This document shows positions 44,412 to 56,058 of a stretch of 64,000 nt of DNA, one piece after another. The notes beneath the pieces were generated by a model, which was not told where the DNA came from, did not search any database, and saw only the letters and a list, made by a program, of their open reading frames with translations. The stretch is taken from positions 25,156,377-25,220,376 of the forward strand of contig OX421968.1 in assembly GCA_949128115.1 (NCBI GenBank), in the 5' to 3' direction. The position numbers and the translations under genes are program-made. The stretch is from Anaspis maculata (lineage: Eukaryota; Arthropoda; Insecta; Coleoptera; Scraptiidae). Each line of letters opens with the position of its first letter. Within the stretch, counting starts at the first letter, position 1.

Positions 44412-45439
44412 AAATCACAAATGAACCTTAAACGAAATTTGAACTTCAATCACTTGCGACTAAATGACAATAAATATCTTGACTTAGTAACACTTTGAAG
44501 AGCAACTTTCTCGGATAAGTTTTGATTCTTAACCCCAGACAACCTTTCTCGTTCGTCACCAAAACCCAAGAGCCTCTTCCTCCTTCAATCTTCTCACGAG
44601 ATTTTTTTGAAAACCACCCCCACATCCCTCACCGTGGAATTTTGCAGCCAATCAGACACGTCGTCTTTACTCAATCGACCCTCATCTTCGATCTCTAGTT
44701 TGGTGCGCACAGGGCTCTCACCCCCACTGCTTTATCTCTCGTTTCTAGAGGTTTGCGTAGATGGCGGTGCTAGTCACATTTTCAACTTAAAATATTATTT
44801 TGTTTAAATTAGAGACAGTTTTGACGGAAACATAATTTCGGCTGAGCTGTAGTGATTCTTCTTTACTAATTCACGGAATGACTATGTTTCAATTCGTCTA
44901 TTGAAGACTTATCTAAATTTTCGCGGCCACGACTTTTCATAGATCGATTGACACCGTGCTTGGTTTTAAATTGACGTAAATGACGAAAGAACCACTTCAG
45001 CGTCACCCACTCTTAAATCTAACAATTATTTAAATAATTAGTTTAAAATTTCAGCTTTGGTTTACTACATTTATTCCGGCCTTTGGGATACCCAACAAAT
45101 GCGGCACAAGGCACATACCCGCGGCGTCCTTTGTATTCCATGCTTTTGTATAGTCATTTAAACACGTTCGTGTGTTCACCATGATAGTTTTCGCTTATCC
45201 GTTTTTTATAAGGCCCGAAGCCGCCCCCGGGTCCCCAACTTTCTCGGAATTTCGTCCCAGTTTTTATGACTTCCTCCTCATTTTGACTTATTTATTTTTT
45301 TGAAGAAATACAACTCGTAGCCACCCACTGTTGTCCTTCGATTAATTTCCGGGCGCTGTCGCATATCACCCAAAGGATACGGTTTTTGGTTTTCCCTGGC
45401 AAGGTGCAGATGCTTTGATCCCAAGTCGAATCTCACAAT
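43951..45439. other. Non-coding stretch with (ATT)n
   Basis: A clean (ATT)n run of ~12 units is at 44375-44411, preceded by CGCAATAAAAGACC, which could be the end of a retroelement. The rest shows no credible protein frame. 45060-45440 just upstream of LINE-E is also unassigned. Confidence 0.5.
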
Positions 45440-46970
45440 ATATACTTAAGGGAAAGAGGGATGGTTGGATTGAGTGTTGATGGGAAAACGGATTGTTTGA
45501 TGCTGTTATATGCCGACGACATGGTTATACTTGGCGACTCTCCAGTTGACTTGTCACGTAAACTGCGTATACTAGAGCAATACACTCATGAAAACTGTTT
45601 AGAGGTTAACATCGCTAAGACAAAGATAGTTTGTTTCAGTAAGGGAGGCCATGGAAGCCGCAAAACTTTTGATTTTGTATTTCATAATAAAAAGCTCGAC
45701 GTAGTCAACAAGTACTGTTATTTGGGCATTGAATTTTCCGCATCGTCCGTGTTTAGGGGGATGGCTGGGGTCGCTGTCTGCAAGGCCAAGGAGTCCATTT
45801 CTGCTGTAATGCACCATCCGTGAATGCACCATATGATGAAGTCAAAAGTGAGCTCTTGGGAAGCACGTATGAAGCTCTATGAATCAATTGTTTGCGGTTC
45901 TGTTTCCCACTGTTCTGTCATTTCTGGATTGCAGTATGCCTCAATTCTTGAGAGAATTCAAGTAAGTTTCTTCAAACGACTCCTTTCTCTCCCGAGAAAC
46001 ACTCCCGATTATATCGTGAGACTGGAAACTGGGACTGTCGCTCTTGTCTTGTTGTTCTTCAGGGCCTCTCTTAGCTGGGTAAGGAAACTTCTTGCAATGG
46101 ATAACTCACGCTTGCCGAAAAAATGCTTCGAGAGACTGATGACGATGGGTGGCGGCGCGGCGGCAGTCCTAGACACAACTGGGCCTTGCAACTCAGGGAG
46201 TGTTTTGTTAGAGCTGGGGCTGTAGATCTCTGGAATACGGTCCGGATGGGTAATTTTGAATTGTCCATGCAGGGCGAGCTTTTGGAAAGCTTTAGAGCAA
46301 AACTTCACGGTGAGGATCTCTCGCGTTTGGAGAGATCTTCATATCCCATTTTTTACAAGGAATTCAATACATCCGGAAGCCCCTCAGCGTATTTGATACT
46401 ACCGGTTAAAATGTATATCATAAGACTGATGACACAGATGAGGGTGGTGGGTAGAAATTTTTTGAAATTCACATATCAGGGATCAGCTTACCTTATCTAC
46501 ATGGATCAGTTGTGTACCATGTGCAACCTGAGAGTGTGCGAGACTCTGGAACATATCCTTTTTCAATGTCCGCTTTACAGCTCTCTCAGAACACCTTTTG
46601 TGTATGGGTCGAGTCGCCCGGGACAGCTGGTCAAAGTACTGGACAATTTAGATCGGACTCAAGCTGGATATTTGGCAAGTTTCTTGATTGGCTGTTTAAA
46701 ACTCAGATCTTTTGTTTTGAATTAATAAATTCATCTGTTTTATGCTCGGTTTTATGTATTTACTATCTATATACTTTTGTGCCAATTGACTGTTAATTTC
46801 TTTAATATTGTCTGCTATAGATATTATGTCTTTCCGCTTGATCTATGTTTCATTTCATGTTACTATGTTTCTTAACTATTTTCTATCTTTAATAATTGTT
46901 TTTGTCATAACAAAGAATCTTGTTATAAGAATGTATTATTCTTTATGAACAATAAATTAATAATAATAAC

Positions 46971-47009
<39 letters not shown>
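45440..47009 (+). pseudogene. LINE-E: 3' half of a LINE (RT palm to tail)
   Basis: The plus frame enters the palm domain: GLSVDGKTDCLMLLYADDMV (YADD at 45509-45520), then DLSRKLRILEQYTHENCLEV and NIAKTKIVCFSKGG. A TGA at 45821-45823 interrupts it, the same frame goes on to ~46140, then a frameshift carries it to the frame ending at 46725. The C-terminal zinc motif CTMCNLRVCETLEHILFQC (C-x2-C...H...C) is intact. The 3' UTR ends in (AAT)n at 46957-47009. The 5' truncation is at about 45440. At least one nonsense change and one frameshift make it inactive. Confidence 0.85.
46946..47009. repeat. (AAT)n tail of LINE-E
   Basis: AATAAATTAATAATAATAAC followed by ~14 AAT units. The tail of LINE-E; its other-strand translation gives a poly-Tyr run that is not protein. 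Confidence 0.9.
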
Positions 47010-47011
<2 letters not shown>

Positions 47012-47039
47012 TAAAAAAGAAACTGAAAATATGAATTTG

Positions 47040-47367
47040 ATTTACCTTTGCAATCATCCCAAATTACAGTAGGGTCAAGATTCACTCTTGCACCTTGCCC
47101 GTGGACCCCTCTGCCATCCGAAGCTTCGCTGGCGCTAGAACCATCGGATTCTTCATTGTTGGAACTTTCGCTTGAGCTTTGCTGTGACGCAATCCTTTGT
47201 CTCTTCCCGTGCAAATTTACTTCATCAAAGGATGATACGCTTGTTTCTATTGCTATTTCATAATGGGGATCAGCCACAGAATGATGGGAATCAAAGTCGC
47301 TTTCGATTTCGCTGAGATTTTCCGCTAAATGCTGAAGTTTGGCGTCAGTCAGCTTTTTTCCAGCCAT
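47040..47367 (-). pseudogene. piggyBac-like transposase N-terminal exon
   Basis: From ATG 47367 the frame reads MAGKKLTDAKLQHLAENLSE, then IESDFDSHHSVADPHYE and an acidic Ser-rich run (SSSESSNNEESDGSSASEAS). This is the usual N terminus of piggyBac-derived proteins (short LTD..I...L...D SD.S.... followed by acidic serines). Near 47050 AAAG|GTAAAT is a good donor site, so it may be a first exon; the downstream part is cut off by LINE-E at 47009 and no DDD catalytic domain is in the window. It could be a broken element or the stub of a domesticated gene. Confidence 0.55.
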
Positions 47368-47419
47368 TTTGGTCGCCTTTACTACTTTTGACACATGCAG
47401 AAACTTGTACATTACCAAG

Positions 47420-49232
47420 AAATGGTCCGTGAAATACCAAAGCTGAAAAACGCACCTGTAGCCCCATCTGTTTTCTCCGAACTGCTTTTCTCAACTTTAC
47501 TCCTAAACTGATGCTATCGAAATCCCCATTTGAACCTGTGTTAATCGTGACCACAGAACGTACACAGCCAGAAAACAAGTCTCTTGTCTGTGACCAAATG
47601 TGGAGACACAGTTCCTGTGTAGAAGCTTGATGTGTACCATCAGAGGTACACACGGTAGCGAAAGTGTTAAGGAGCTTTAGAATACCGCTCCTGCTTGCTT
47701 CATGTGAAATTTTGAGAAAATCTGCTTATATCGGTTTTTTCATAAGAAGGCTTCAAAAAGTGTGTTCCTCCTGTGTTCCCTTAATTTTGTGCGTTAGTAC
47801 ACCTATGTATGTATGTCTGTAACCTTCCACGATAATAGCCGCAACGTCTATCCGATCGACTTGAAATTTGGTACACCTTAGATAACAGCATCGAAGAAGA
47901 AAATTTTTATTGAAAAAAGTGCTACCCAAATTCACCCCTTTACTTTCCCTTCACCCATCTTCAAAATTGAACAAGACACCACCTACTTTGTGATACAGCG
48001 AATTAAAAGGGGTTGAATTCTCTTTCTGAAAAAATTTTTTTTTAATTTTCCGTTTCTTCCTCCAATAAACTGGACATTCGTAGTATTTGAGGGGGAAAAG
48101 GTTTTTTTTTTATTTTGAAAATATTTTATTCAAGAAGAGATTTTAATTCCCTCCAATTTGATGTACATATTACAAAGTAGGTAGTGTCATTTGAGATTTT
48201 GAAGTTGGGGTGGGGGAGTGAAAGAGTGAATTCGAGTGGTACTTTTTACACAGAAAATTTTCTCCCTTGATGCTGTCCAGGATGACGTTGACTGTACTTA
48301 CTGAAGAAAATTAAGACGTCAAGAATATGAAAATGGAAACTCAAGAGAATTTTAGTGGATTTAAATTATAGAAATATTTTTGCAGGAGAATTTAATTCTT
48401 TTTAATTTAATATATTGTGAGGTGTGTGGTGTCATTTGGAATTTCGAAATTATGGTGGGTGAGGGTGATGGGGCTGAAGAAAGAAACTTGCCAATTTAGG
48501 TTTTCCCCCTCGATATAAAAAAGTCGACTTATCCGAGCTTTTTTTTAAATGTGGTGAAATGCCCAAAAACCCATCTGTTGTGCTTTTGTTGGGCCATCCT
48601 GTAGGTACATTAGTTATGTAATTATTTTCAAACCTGACACGCAACACTACCTACCTGTTCTTCTGAAACCCGTGATTGAATTATCACTTCTCGAAATAAA
48701 GCCGCAGTTGGCCTGTGGTTTGTCTGGTTGATAGATAACAGAAGAGTTGGATAGGTAGGTACCTACTCGTAATTATTGTAATCTAAATTAGAGTCGGGTA
48801 TGTTTGGCTGCCTAGTGGCCAGGAATTAGGTAATTATTTTTCATATTGTTTTGCCAAGTAAAGACGCAAGGTCAGTAGTTTCCGATGACGTTCAGTGTCT
48901 GGCCGGCCAGCCCAACTGGTCATTAGCCAGTCCAGCAAGACTTCTTCTGATGACACTGTCCTGAAAACTCATTCCGGTGAACGCTGAGGTTCAAGTCACG
49001 TCATTGTTCACCACTATCGCTACAACAAAAGTCGCAACTTCTTGTAGTGTTTAAGAAATGTCCGGTGTGTCTTGATCTCTTGCTATAACGTTTTATACTG
49101 TCTCGACTGTGATAAAACGCGTATTTTCCGTTTATTATTTTAAATGGCATTCTGATATGATCTGGCTAGCAGTGAAGGACAAGTAAACACAGCATCTCGG
49201 AACTCTTCAGCGACCACATCAAATCACCAGAG
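47420..49232. other. Spacer upstream of serpin 1, with a foldback
   Basis: 47790-47880 carries GTATGTATGTCTGTAACCTT followed by CCACGATAATAGCCGC and GATCGACTTGAAATTTGG, a diverged relative of 28085-28170. 47908-48260 is an inverted repeat: CTACCTACTTTG.AAT words and TCACTCC.CCACC.C.ACTTC words pair, with a further partial copy at 48400-48490. It is related to the foldback at 30165-30735. 48600-49230 should include the serpin 1 promoter; no TATA box or Rel-type motif was recognised. Confidence 0.5.
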
Positions 49233-50883
49233 ATGTTACGTCCTATCTTAATCGGTAAGGTTTCGAAGTTCTAACTATTTATGCTGGCAAGGTACATTTT
49301 TTTGTGTTGCCAAATGTGATGCTCAAAAAGTGTTGCGGTTCTTATCTATCTATAAGGTTAAAGTTTGAGGAAGAAATCAAGTATGTGTAATTTGCATAAT
49401 TTATTCCAGGCTTATTGTGTGCGATTCCAAATTTTGCCGCAAACTCATCTTCTAGTAATGATGTAGAAGTTGATTCGTTTTATCCACCAGAACACTGGTC
49501 AGATTCATTCGACTGGCAACTTTTTAAGGTAACCCTATATACCCTGTTTTTTTTCAGTAATTATTGGAACAAGAACAAGTTTCTTACTTTTTGTGAATAT
49601 AAACAGTTTCAAAAATGAATTTTGATTTGTAGGCATTTTCATCTTCAAATTATCGAAATGTGTTAATCTCGCCTGTTAGCTTGAAGCTGGTGTTAGCTCT
49701 TTTGTACGAAGGCTCTAGTGGGGTTACAGAACAAGAATTCAGGAGTTCCTTGGGTTTTCCATTGGAAAAGAACCATCTTCGAGAAAATTTCACTGAAATA
49801 TTAAAAGCTCTGAAGAGTACAGATCGCAAAGAATACATTTTAAACTTGGGAACCAGGATTTTCCTAGATTCTCAACTGGAACCTCAACAAAATTATGGTG
49901 CTAAAGCCATCACCAATTATGAGACTAACATCGAACCGACGAATTTTTCGCGATCGATCGAAGCATCGAAAGGAATCAATTCATGGATTGAAAAGGTGAC
50001 TAATGGTAAAATTGCAGAAATGGTAAAACCAGGTATGCTGTCTCAGTTTTTACATGTGAGTACGTAAAATTTCAAATTGCTGAATTTTAGATGACGTAAT
50101 AAATAACATAATGCTCATCGGCAATGCAGTCTACTTCAAAGGGACTTGGCGACACCAGTTTCCGAAACAACTTACCAAAACAGGCGGTTTTTATGTGTCC
50201 CCCACAGAAGTGGTTGACGTTCCCTACATGAGAACCACAAGCAGATTTTACTATTTCGAATCAAACGATCTCGATGCTAAAATTTTACGCTTGCCATATC
50301 GGGGAAGGCATTATTCCTTGTACATAGTGCTTCCCAATTCAAAAGGAGGTCTCTCAAATCTAATAAAGAAAATCAACTTGGACGTACTTAAACTTCAGTT
50401 GTTCTTCTTGGATCCCGTTCCGGTCGAAGTGTCCATACCAAAATTTAAATTCAATTTCCAAACGAAATACAACAAGATTTTGAAAGACTTCGGTTTAGTA
50501 CAAATGTTCCAGACTACGGCTAGTTTCCCTGGCATCGTGCGGGGGCGCAATCTCCCTTTGACTGTTTCTGACATTGTCCAGAAAACTGGCATTGAACTGG
50601 ACGAAGAAGGAAGCGTAGTCTACGCTGCCACAGGTATGTCGTGTCTCTTCGTGTGTGCCCGAGTTTGCCAACATTGCTAATGGTTGCAGATGTACAATTT
50701 GAGAACAAATTCGGTGAGGCGGAGAACGTATTTAATGCCACACATCCATTCATGTTCTTTATTGGCGAAGAAAGTCGAGGCACTGTTCTTTTCGTGGGAA
50801 AAGTTGAAAACCCTCTGGAAGTGGAGTCCGTTCCTTTGCCACCGCGGTTCGCAGTTGATAAAGAAAATAATAAGGGTAAGTGA
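49233..50883 (+). CDS. Serpin 1 (secreted serine-protease inhibitor family), five exons
   Basis: Exons: 49233-49254, 49410-49528, 49633-50032, 50091-50633, 50690-50883; all introns are GT..AG and phases fit, giving ~425 residues. MLRPILIGLLCAIPNFAANS is a likely signal peptide with the exon 1-2 junction inside it. Serpin hallmarks: VLISPVSLKLVLALLYEG (helix B), GINSWIEKVTNGKI, NAVYFKGTW at 192-200, and ATHPFMFFIG near 378-386. The hinge is EEGSVVYAAT (352-361), with Val at P12 and Tyr at P11 where Ala is usual. Counting from P17 Glu, P1-P1' is Lys368-Phe369, suggesting a trypsin-like target if it is inhibitory. The C-terminal tail continues to NNKGK. The stop TGA overlaps a strong donor (AAGG|GTAAGTGA, GT at 50876), so a longer form is possible. 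Confidence 0.93.
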
Positions 50884-51202
50884 ACAATATTTTCTACTAG
50901 CGCAGTAATCGTACGCTAAGGGTTAACGAAAATTCTGGAGTGGAATTTCATTGCTGTTTTCGATTAATAATTCAATCTCCTGCAACGTACTGAAAGTTCC
51001 AAGAAATCCATGCCGAGACTTTTTTCTGCATGAACTCAAAAATCGACGGGATCAGGATTTCCATCATCAAAAATTGTGGCTTAAAAATCTATCACTCCAT
51101 CTCAGTTCTTTCAAGGTCTAGTAACTTATTACATGAGGTTTCGAGTACGTCCAATATTTCATTGCGGCATAGAAATTAAAATAAAAAAAAAATGTGTTGC
51201 GT
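50884..51202. other. 3' flank of serpin 1
   Basis: Possible intron or 3' UTR of serpin 1; no AATAAA was noticed close to the stop. AAAATAAAAAAAAAATG at 51179-51194 is an A-rich run. Nothing else is recognised. Confidence 0.4.
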
Positions 51203-51342
51203 TAGGGCATACAAGTCCCGGGACCAAAGAGCTCATCGGGACTTCCGGACCAAATTGAAAAATCCCGGGACCAGTTCTGAAGTCCCTTGTCTTTTGGAAT
51301 TTTTTTCATGTCGAAACCTTCACAAGTAGTTGGTTGATCATA

Positions 51343-52264
51343 AAGGGTTTTCTAATTGGGACGGGTCGATTTTGGGAGCCTGAGGCGGCCATGGCTTTTT
51401 GGTGGGGTCTGTCTAATATGATGTTTATTATTCTGTCACTGATGCCAAATCATCATGGCAAGTTACACGTTTGAGCAGCATGTCCAAATGATAAAACTTT
51501 ACTATCAAAATGAGTGTTCGTCAGTTCAAACGTTGCGCGCGTTGCGCCCATTTTACGGCAGACGCGGTGTCCCTTCAATGTCTACTCTCCAACGTATGGT
51601 GGCCAAATTCGAGACAAGCGGTTCGGTGAACAATAAACCAACGCAAAAGAACGTCAGGTCGGCCGAGAACATTGCCGCGGTTTTTGAAAGTGTACAGGAG
51701 AACCCGAAGCAGTCAATCCTCGCCGTGCACAAGAACTCGGCTTGTCGCAGACTTCAACTTGGAGAATTTTGTGTCGGGACTTGAGCAAACACCCGTACAA
51801 GATCCAACTGACCCTTGAACTTGACTTAAATGGGCTACGTGCCACACAGCAGACGCCACGATAGACATTCTGCATGAACGATTTGAGGGTATGATTACCT
51901 CTCGCAAAGCTGATGTGAATTGGCCATCAAGATCGTGCGATTTGACCCCGCTAGACTTTTTCTTGTGAGGTTTCCGGAAGTCGCAGGTCTATGCCAATAG
52001 ACCGCAATCGACCGATGCCCTTAAAGCCAACATAATCAATGCCATCGCTCAAATTCAGCCGGATCTATGCGACAGAGTAATTAAAAATTGGACCACTCGG
52101 ATCCGTGCCACTGTAAGAAGCCGCGGCGAACATTTGAACGACGTTATATTCCATACATAATGGCATACATGGGCCTTTCAAATAAAAAAAAATCGTTAAT
52201 ATCTCACACACAGCTTGTTTTATTCCATTTCAACATCGAACCGTCCTAATTGAAAAACCCTTTG
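51343..52264 (+). pseudogene. Tc1/mariner-related transposase, internally deleted, with TIRs
   Basis: The frame starts at ATG 51455: MASYTFEQHVQMIKLYYQNE, then RPFYGRRGVPSMSTLQRMVA and NIAAVFESVQENPKQSIL, a helix-turn-helix pair typical of an IS630-Tc1-mariner group in insects. It shifts frame and loses the catalytic middle, and the C-terminal part resumes near 51940 (CDLTPLDFFL then a TGA in place of Trp, GFRKSQVYANRPQS, GEHLNDVIFHT). The inverted ends are AAGGGTTTTCTAATTGGGAC and GTCCTAATTGAAAAACCCTT, with TA at both edges. The left half keeps the DNA-binding domain only. Non-functional. Confidence 0.85.
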
Positions 52265-52344
52265 TAAAGAGTTAAAGTGCCCTTATTAGTCCGGAAGTAT
52301 GGTGGAAAATACCTTGCACTTTTATACCAAGCATTGTTACTTTG

Positions 52345-52595
52345 ATGAAACAAAGCTCTCCGACTACCACGACATCAGACGGTCGGACCGAAACGGCCCC
52401 TATTCGGGGCTAATCAGTGCACAGGCATTCAGTCGAGCCATCCGATGCTGTGGCAGCCAGAGATCTCATGGTAATATACACCCAGGAGGACTCCTAATAT
52501 GTGAGTCCTCATATATTAAAAATGCGAGGTGCCCGCTATATGGCCCTAAGAGGCGCAATATTTATTTATATTCGCGTGTTTTTGTTTTTTTTCAT
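52345..52595 (+). mobile_element. 251-bp short retroposon, TSD CATTGTTACTTTG
   Basis: A perfect 13-bp duplication CATTGTTACTTTG at 52332-52344 and 52596-52608 brackets a 251-bp insert that ends in GTGTTTTTGTTTTTTTTCAT. It splits the left arm of the large inverted repeat; the right arm (56105-56195) keeps the uninterrupted version, which proves the insertion. Long duplications of this size are a mark of target-primed retroposition. There is no tRNA- or 5S-like box I can defend and no ORF, so it may be a SINE or a severely truncated LINE. Confidence 0.78.
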
Positions 52596-53106
52596 CATTG
52601 TTACTTTGCACGTCTGTTGCTGAGACCACCCTCGACCAATCTGGATGTGGAGCCATCTGCGCAAATCGTAAATCGTGAACCATAACCGGTGGACGTATGT
52701 AAATCAGGATATTGATGACTGATTCCATACTCCCGAAGGTGCTGCAATCAGTTTTGAAATATCTTGAAGCGTTTCCGAAATACACTGAAAGAAGTGGAAT
52801 TTCTTCAATTTTTTCTTTTTTCAATAAATTTGTTGTTTTTGGAGATATCGAACTGCAACTTGGCAACTCTGGCAAACAATAATGTTTTTAATGAAACGTG
52901 ATGTGGAGCCATGGACAAGAGATTAGATTCGAAACTAAGATCTTCAACTTTTTTTTTCATCGTGAGCGCCATCTCCAAATTGCCCGTCGTGGAATTGTTG
53001 CAAAAATAACAGGTAACGACTTAACTGAACACAAACAATCTTTTTATTGTGAAAAACTGGCTCCTACATTGCGGCAATGACCTCTTCGTCCAAGAAACGT
53101 TATCAA

Positions 53107-53835
53107 GTTCGTTTATCTTGATTGCCCTCGACTTACGTGACAATCATGACCAAATCGAACTCGGGATCGATGAGTTGTTTGCAATACTATAATCCACATT
53201 ATTTTCTGAAGCCACTCATCAAATTTCATTATCATCAGCCAAGTGTTGTTCTTTTGGCAAACAGTTGAACAAAAAATTTGCTTCGATTTTTGTGAAAAAC
53301 GCAAAAATGGCAGGGTCACGTCGTCCTCTCAAACCCGATTGAAAAAAAATGTGTTGCCAAAAATGCTACCAATTGAAACTAAAAGGGTTTGGAGGAATGT
53401 ATTATGTAGTTTGAAGCTAGAGCGGAATGGATTGTTCTATCCTAGTTCCGCAGGAGAGACGTCAAAAACGTTGCTACAGCTTATATTTGAAACATTTCTG
53501 GCCAAAGTCAACAATAACCGTTTCAAATATAAGCTGTAACACACTTTCGAATTCCTTCAAACCCTTTCAATTGGTAGTATGTACTTTTCGGTACAGATTT
53601 TCTTCAATCGGGTTTGAGAAGACGACGTGACCTTGCCGTTTTTGCATTTTTCACAAAAAACGAACCAAATTTTTTGTTCAACTGTTTGCCAAAGTGCACC
53701 ACTTGAGTGATGTTGAAATTTGGTGAGTGGCTTCACAAAATACTGTGGATTATAACATCGTAAACAACTTATCGATCCTAAGTTCTATTTGGTCATGATT
53801 GTCACGTAAGTCGAGGGCAGTCAAGAAAAACGAGC
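53107..53835. mobile_element. ~730-bp perfect-structure foldback
   Basis: The left end GTTCGTTTATCTTGATTGCC and right end GGCAGTCAAGAAAAACGAGC pair, as do GTGACAATCATGACCAAAT and its complement, and the centre GCTACAGCTTATATTTGAAAC / GTTTCAAATATAAGCTGTAAC (53472-53540). Arms are ~340 bp at about 85% identity, with almost no spacer. No ORF kept in both arms. Confidence 0.85.
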
Positions 53836-54612
53836 CTATTGTTGTGCTGCCTATTATTATGCTCCAAGCTTTATCTAAATTCGAGAGTAAATAGAGTACC
53901 TGGGTATATCTCATTAGATTACGTTGTTATTGAGTGTTAGAACTGTCAATTAGAACACCAAAATTGCAATTGTGACTTTGTGAATATCTGAAATAGCTTT
54001 TGACTGATCTAAATTGGAATTTTTGAAAATACTCCTGGAACATTTCAGTTACTTATTTTTTTTTCTTCGAATCAGCAAAAGTGTGCCAAACGATTATTAA
54101 AAAATCGCATTTTATAGGATATGTTTACTGGTGGCCTCCGAATTTCATATCAGATTTTGGAAAGAAAAAATTTCAAGCTATGAAATGTTGATGATCTCAA
54201 AAATTGATTTCTTTGTGTTCTACAATAAGGGATAAAAAAGTAATGTTCAGGAGAAATTATAATTCGAATAATTTTAAGGATGGGTATTCATTTTTTGAGA
54301 TTATTCAATCTTCGAGATTATTCAGTTTTCGAGGTTATTCAATTTTCGAGATTATTTAATCTCCAAGTTTATTCAATGTTCAGAACCACCTGACTTTTGG
54401 GTATAAGCGCGCTTGCGCACCTTCATGACCTAGCCTCCAAAAACAACAGATTTATTGAAAAAAAAATTGAAGAAATTTCACTTCTTCGTATTCGGATCCA
54501 GCGTATTTCGGAAACGCCTCAAGATATTTCAAAACTGTTTGCAGCATCTTCATAAGCATGGAATCAGTCATCAATATCCTGATTTACATACGTCCACCGC
54601 CACCGGTTATAA

Positions 54613-56058
54613 ACTGCTCAACGAAAAATAAGGATATTGAAAATTGTCGCTCAAGTTTAAATAAAGATAACTGAAGGAAAAATTAACCAATTTAAAAAAA
54701 AATAGCACTCCCTGATATGACTATTCTTTGGCTTTAAGGTGCTGTACTTAGTTTGATCACACATCGCATTTTGCAACAGATACAGGGTGCCAAGGGAAGA
54801 GATGAAAATTTGTAATTTTTCGAAGTTCGACCTGTTTTAGAAAAAATGTCAGATTTTTTCTCAGTTCATTTTTTGGAAGCCTGCATCAATCTGCCAACTA
54901 AATAGTGAATTTTTTCAAATCAGTTTTTTTTTCAAGTTTTTAAATTTTTTTTTGGAAATCAAATAAAAATTGATGTCGATTTTGTAAACGGCTTCTATTG
55001 AAATTTGGTAGTAAAGTATGATTTCACTTCACAAACCGTCTCACTGAATCATTAAACCAACCGATACTAGTGACAGTGACTTCCCAAGGAGGTATCCGTC
55101 GATATACTTTGTTACATGTTGGATTTATCAGATGAGGATAGTTAGGTCAGAGTAACATCACAAAGCCTAATTTCTAGACTTTTATGGAAGTACAACATGG
55201 ACACTGCAGGTGTCGCTAGAAGACCTGGCTCAAGTCGAAGACAAAAGGCAACTGCACTGCAAGGCAAGATCGTTCAATCGTTCAGTGCTCGAATAAATCC
55301 CTTCGAGAATGCTACGATTTCGAGAAGTCGATCATGCAAGTTACTGATTGTTTGTTGTTGTTTTATTGTATAGGTTTATTGTTGCATTAAATTTCTTCCC
55401 AGCCATCATCAGTATAATTTTTGACATATTTGTCTTGTCCTTTGGACAGCAGGCATAAGAATGTTTGCTGATTGAAAATGTCTGAACCATCCTCCATCCC
55501 AGTCGGGTTTGCTCTGAGAAACATCATTGAATATGCGTATGCGCCTTGTGCCCTGTGATTCCAAACAAATTTCGATTCTAGGTCCATTGTCCTTCAGCTA
55601 TAGATTTCTCAAACAAACAAGTGAAATCATACCTTATTACCAAATTTCAGTAAAAGTCGTTTACAGAATGGACGTCGAATTTTTTCGATTTTATAAAAAA
55701 TTCTAAAATTTTTGAGAAAAAACTGAATATCTAAAAAATTAACTGTTAGTCGACAGATTTTGACGCAGGCTTTCTAAAAATGAACTCAGAAAAAAATGTC
55801 AGTTTTTTTCTGAATCAGGTAGATGACTTCGAAAATTCACCGATTTTCACCTCTTCCTTTGGCACCCTGTATATCTTGCAAAATGCAGTGGAGAATTAAA
55901 CTAAGAAAACCACCTTGTAGCCAAAGAATAGTCCTATCAGGCGATGTTATTTTTTTTTTAATTGGTCAATTTTTCTTTGAGTTATCTCCATTTGAACTTG
56001 AGCAACAATTTTCAATATCCTTATTTTTCGTTGAGCAGTTTAGTTCACGATTCACGAT
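54613..56058. mobile_element. 1.45-kb foldback with a coding-looking loop
   Basis: The arms (54613-~55010 and ~55640-56058) pair through TGCTCAACGAAAAATAAGGA / TCCTTATTTTTCGTTGAGCA, CAGGGTGCCAAGGGAAGAG / CTCTTCCTTTGGCACCCTG, and further words. The ~630-bp loop holds non-palindromic DNA with the 66-codon ORF 55387-55587 on the minus strand. It is inserted into the right arm of the older 52304-56195 palindrome. Confidence 0.8.
55387..55587 (-). CDS. 66-codon ORF in the loop of a foldback (possible captured gene piece)
   Basis: ATG at 55587 in a good context (ACAATGG), MDLESKFVWNHRAQGAYAYS, MMFLRANPTGMEDGSDIFNQ and QTFLCLLSKGQDKYVKNYTD, ending GWEEI and stop. Right after the stop the minus strand reads GCAACAATAAACC and ACAATAAAACAACAAC, two polyadenylation-type signals in an A-rich run, as at an mRNA 3' end. 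Codon make-up looks protein-like. I cannot identify the protein. It could be a captured host transcript end or a small element gene. Confidence 0.4.
   Translation of the reverse strand: MDLESKFVWNHRAQGAYAYSMMFLRANPTGMEDGSDIFNQQTFLCLLSKGQDKYVKNYTDDGWEEI

Noticed and set aside
46957..47040. Poly-Tyr C terminus attached to the piggyBac-like exon
   Set aside because: It is the (AAT)n tail of LINE-E read in reverse; the true exon probably ends at the donor near 47050.
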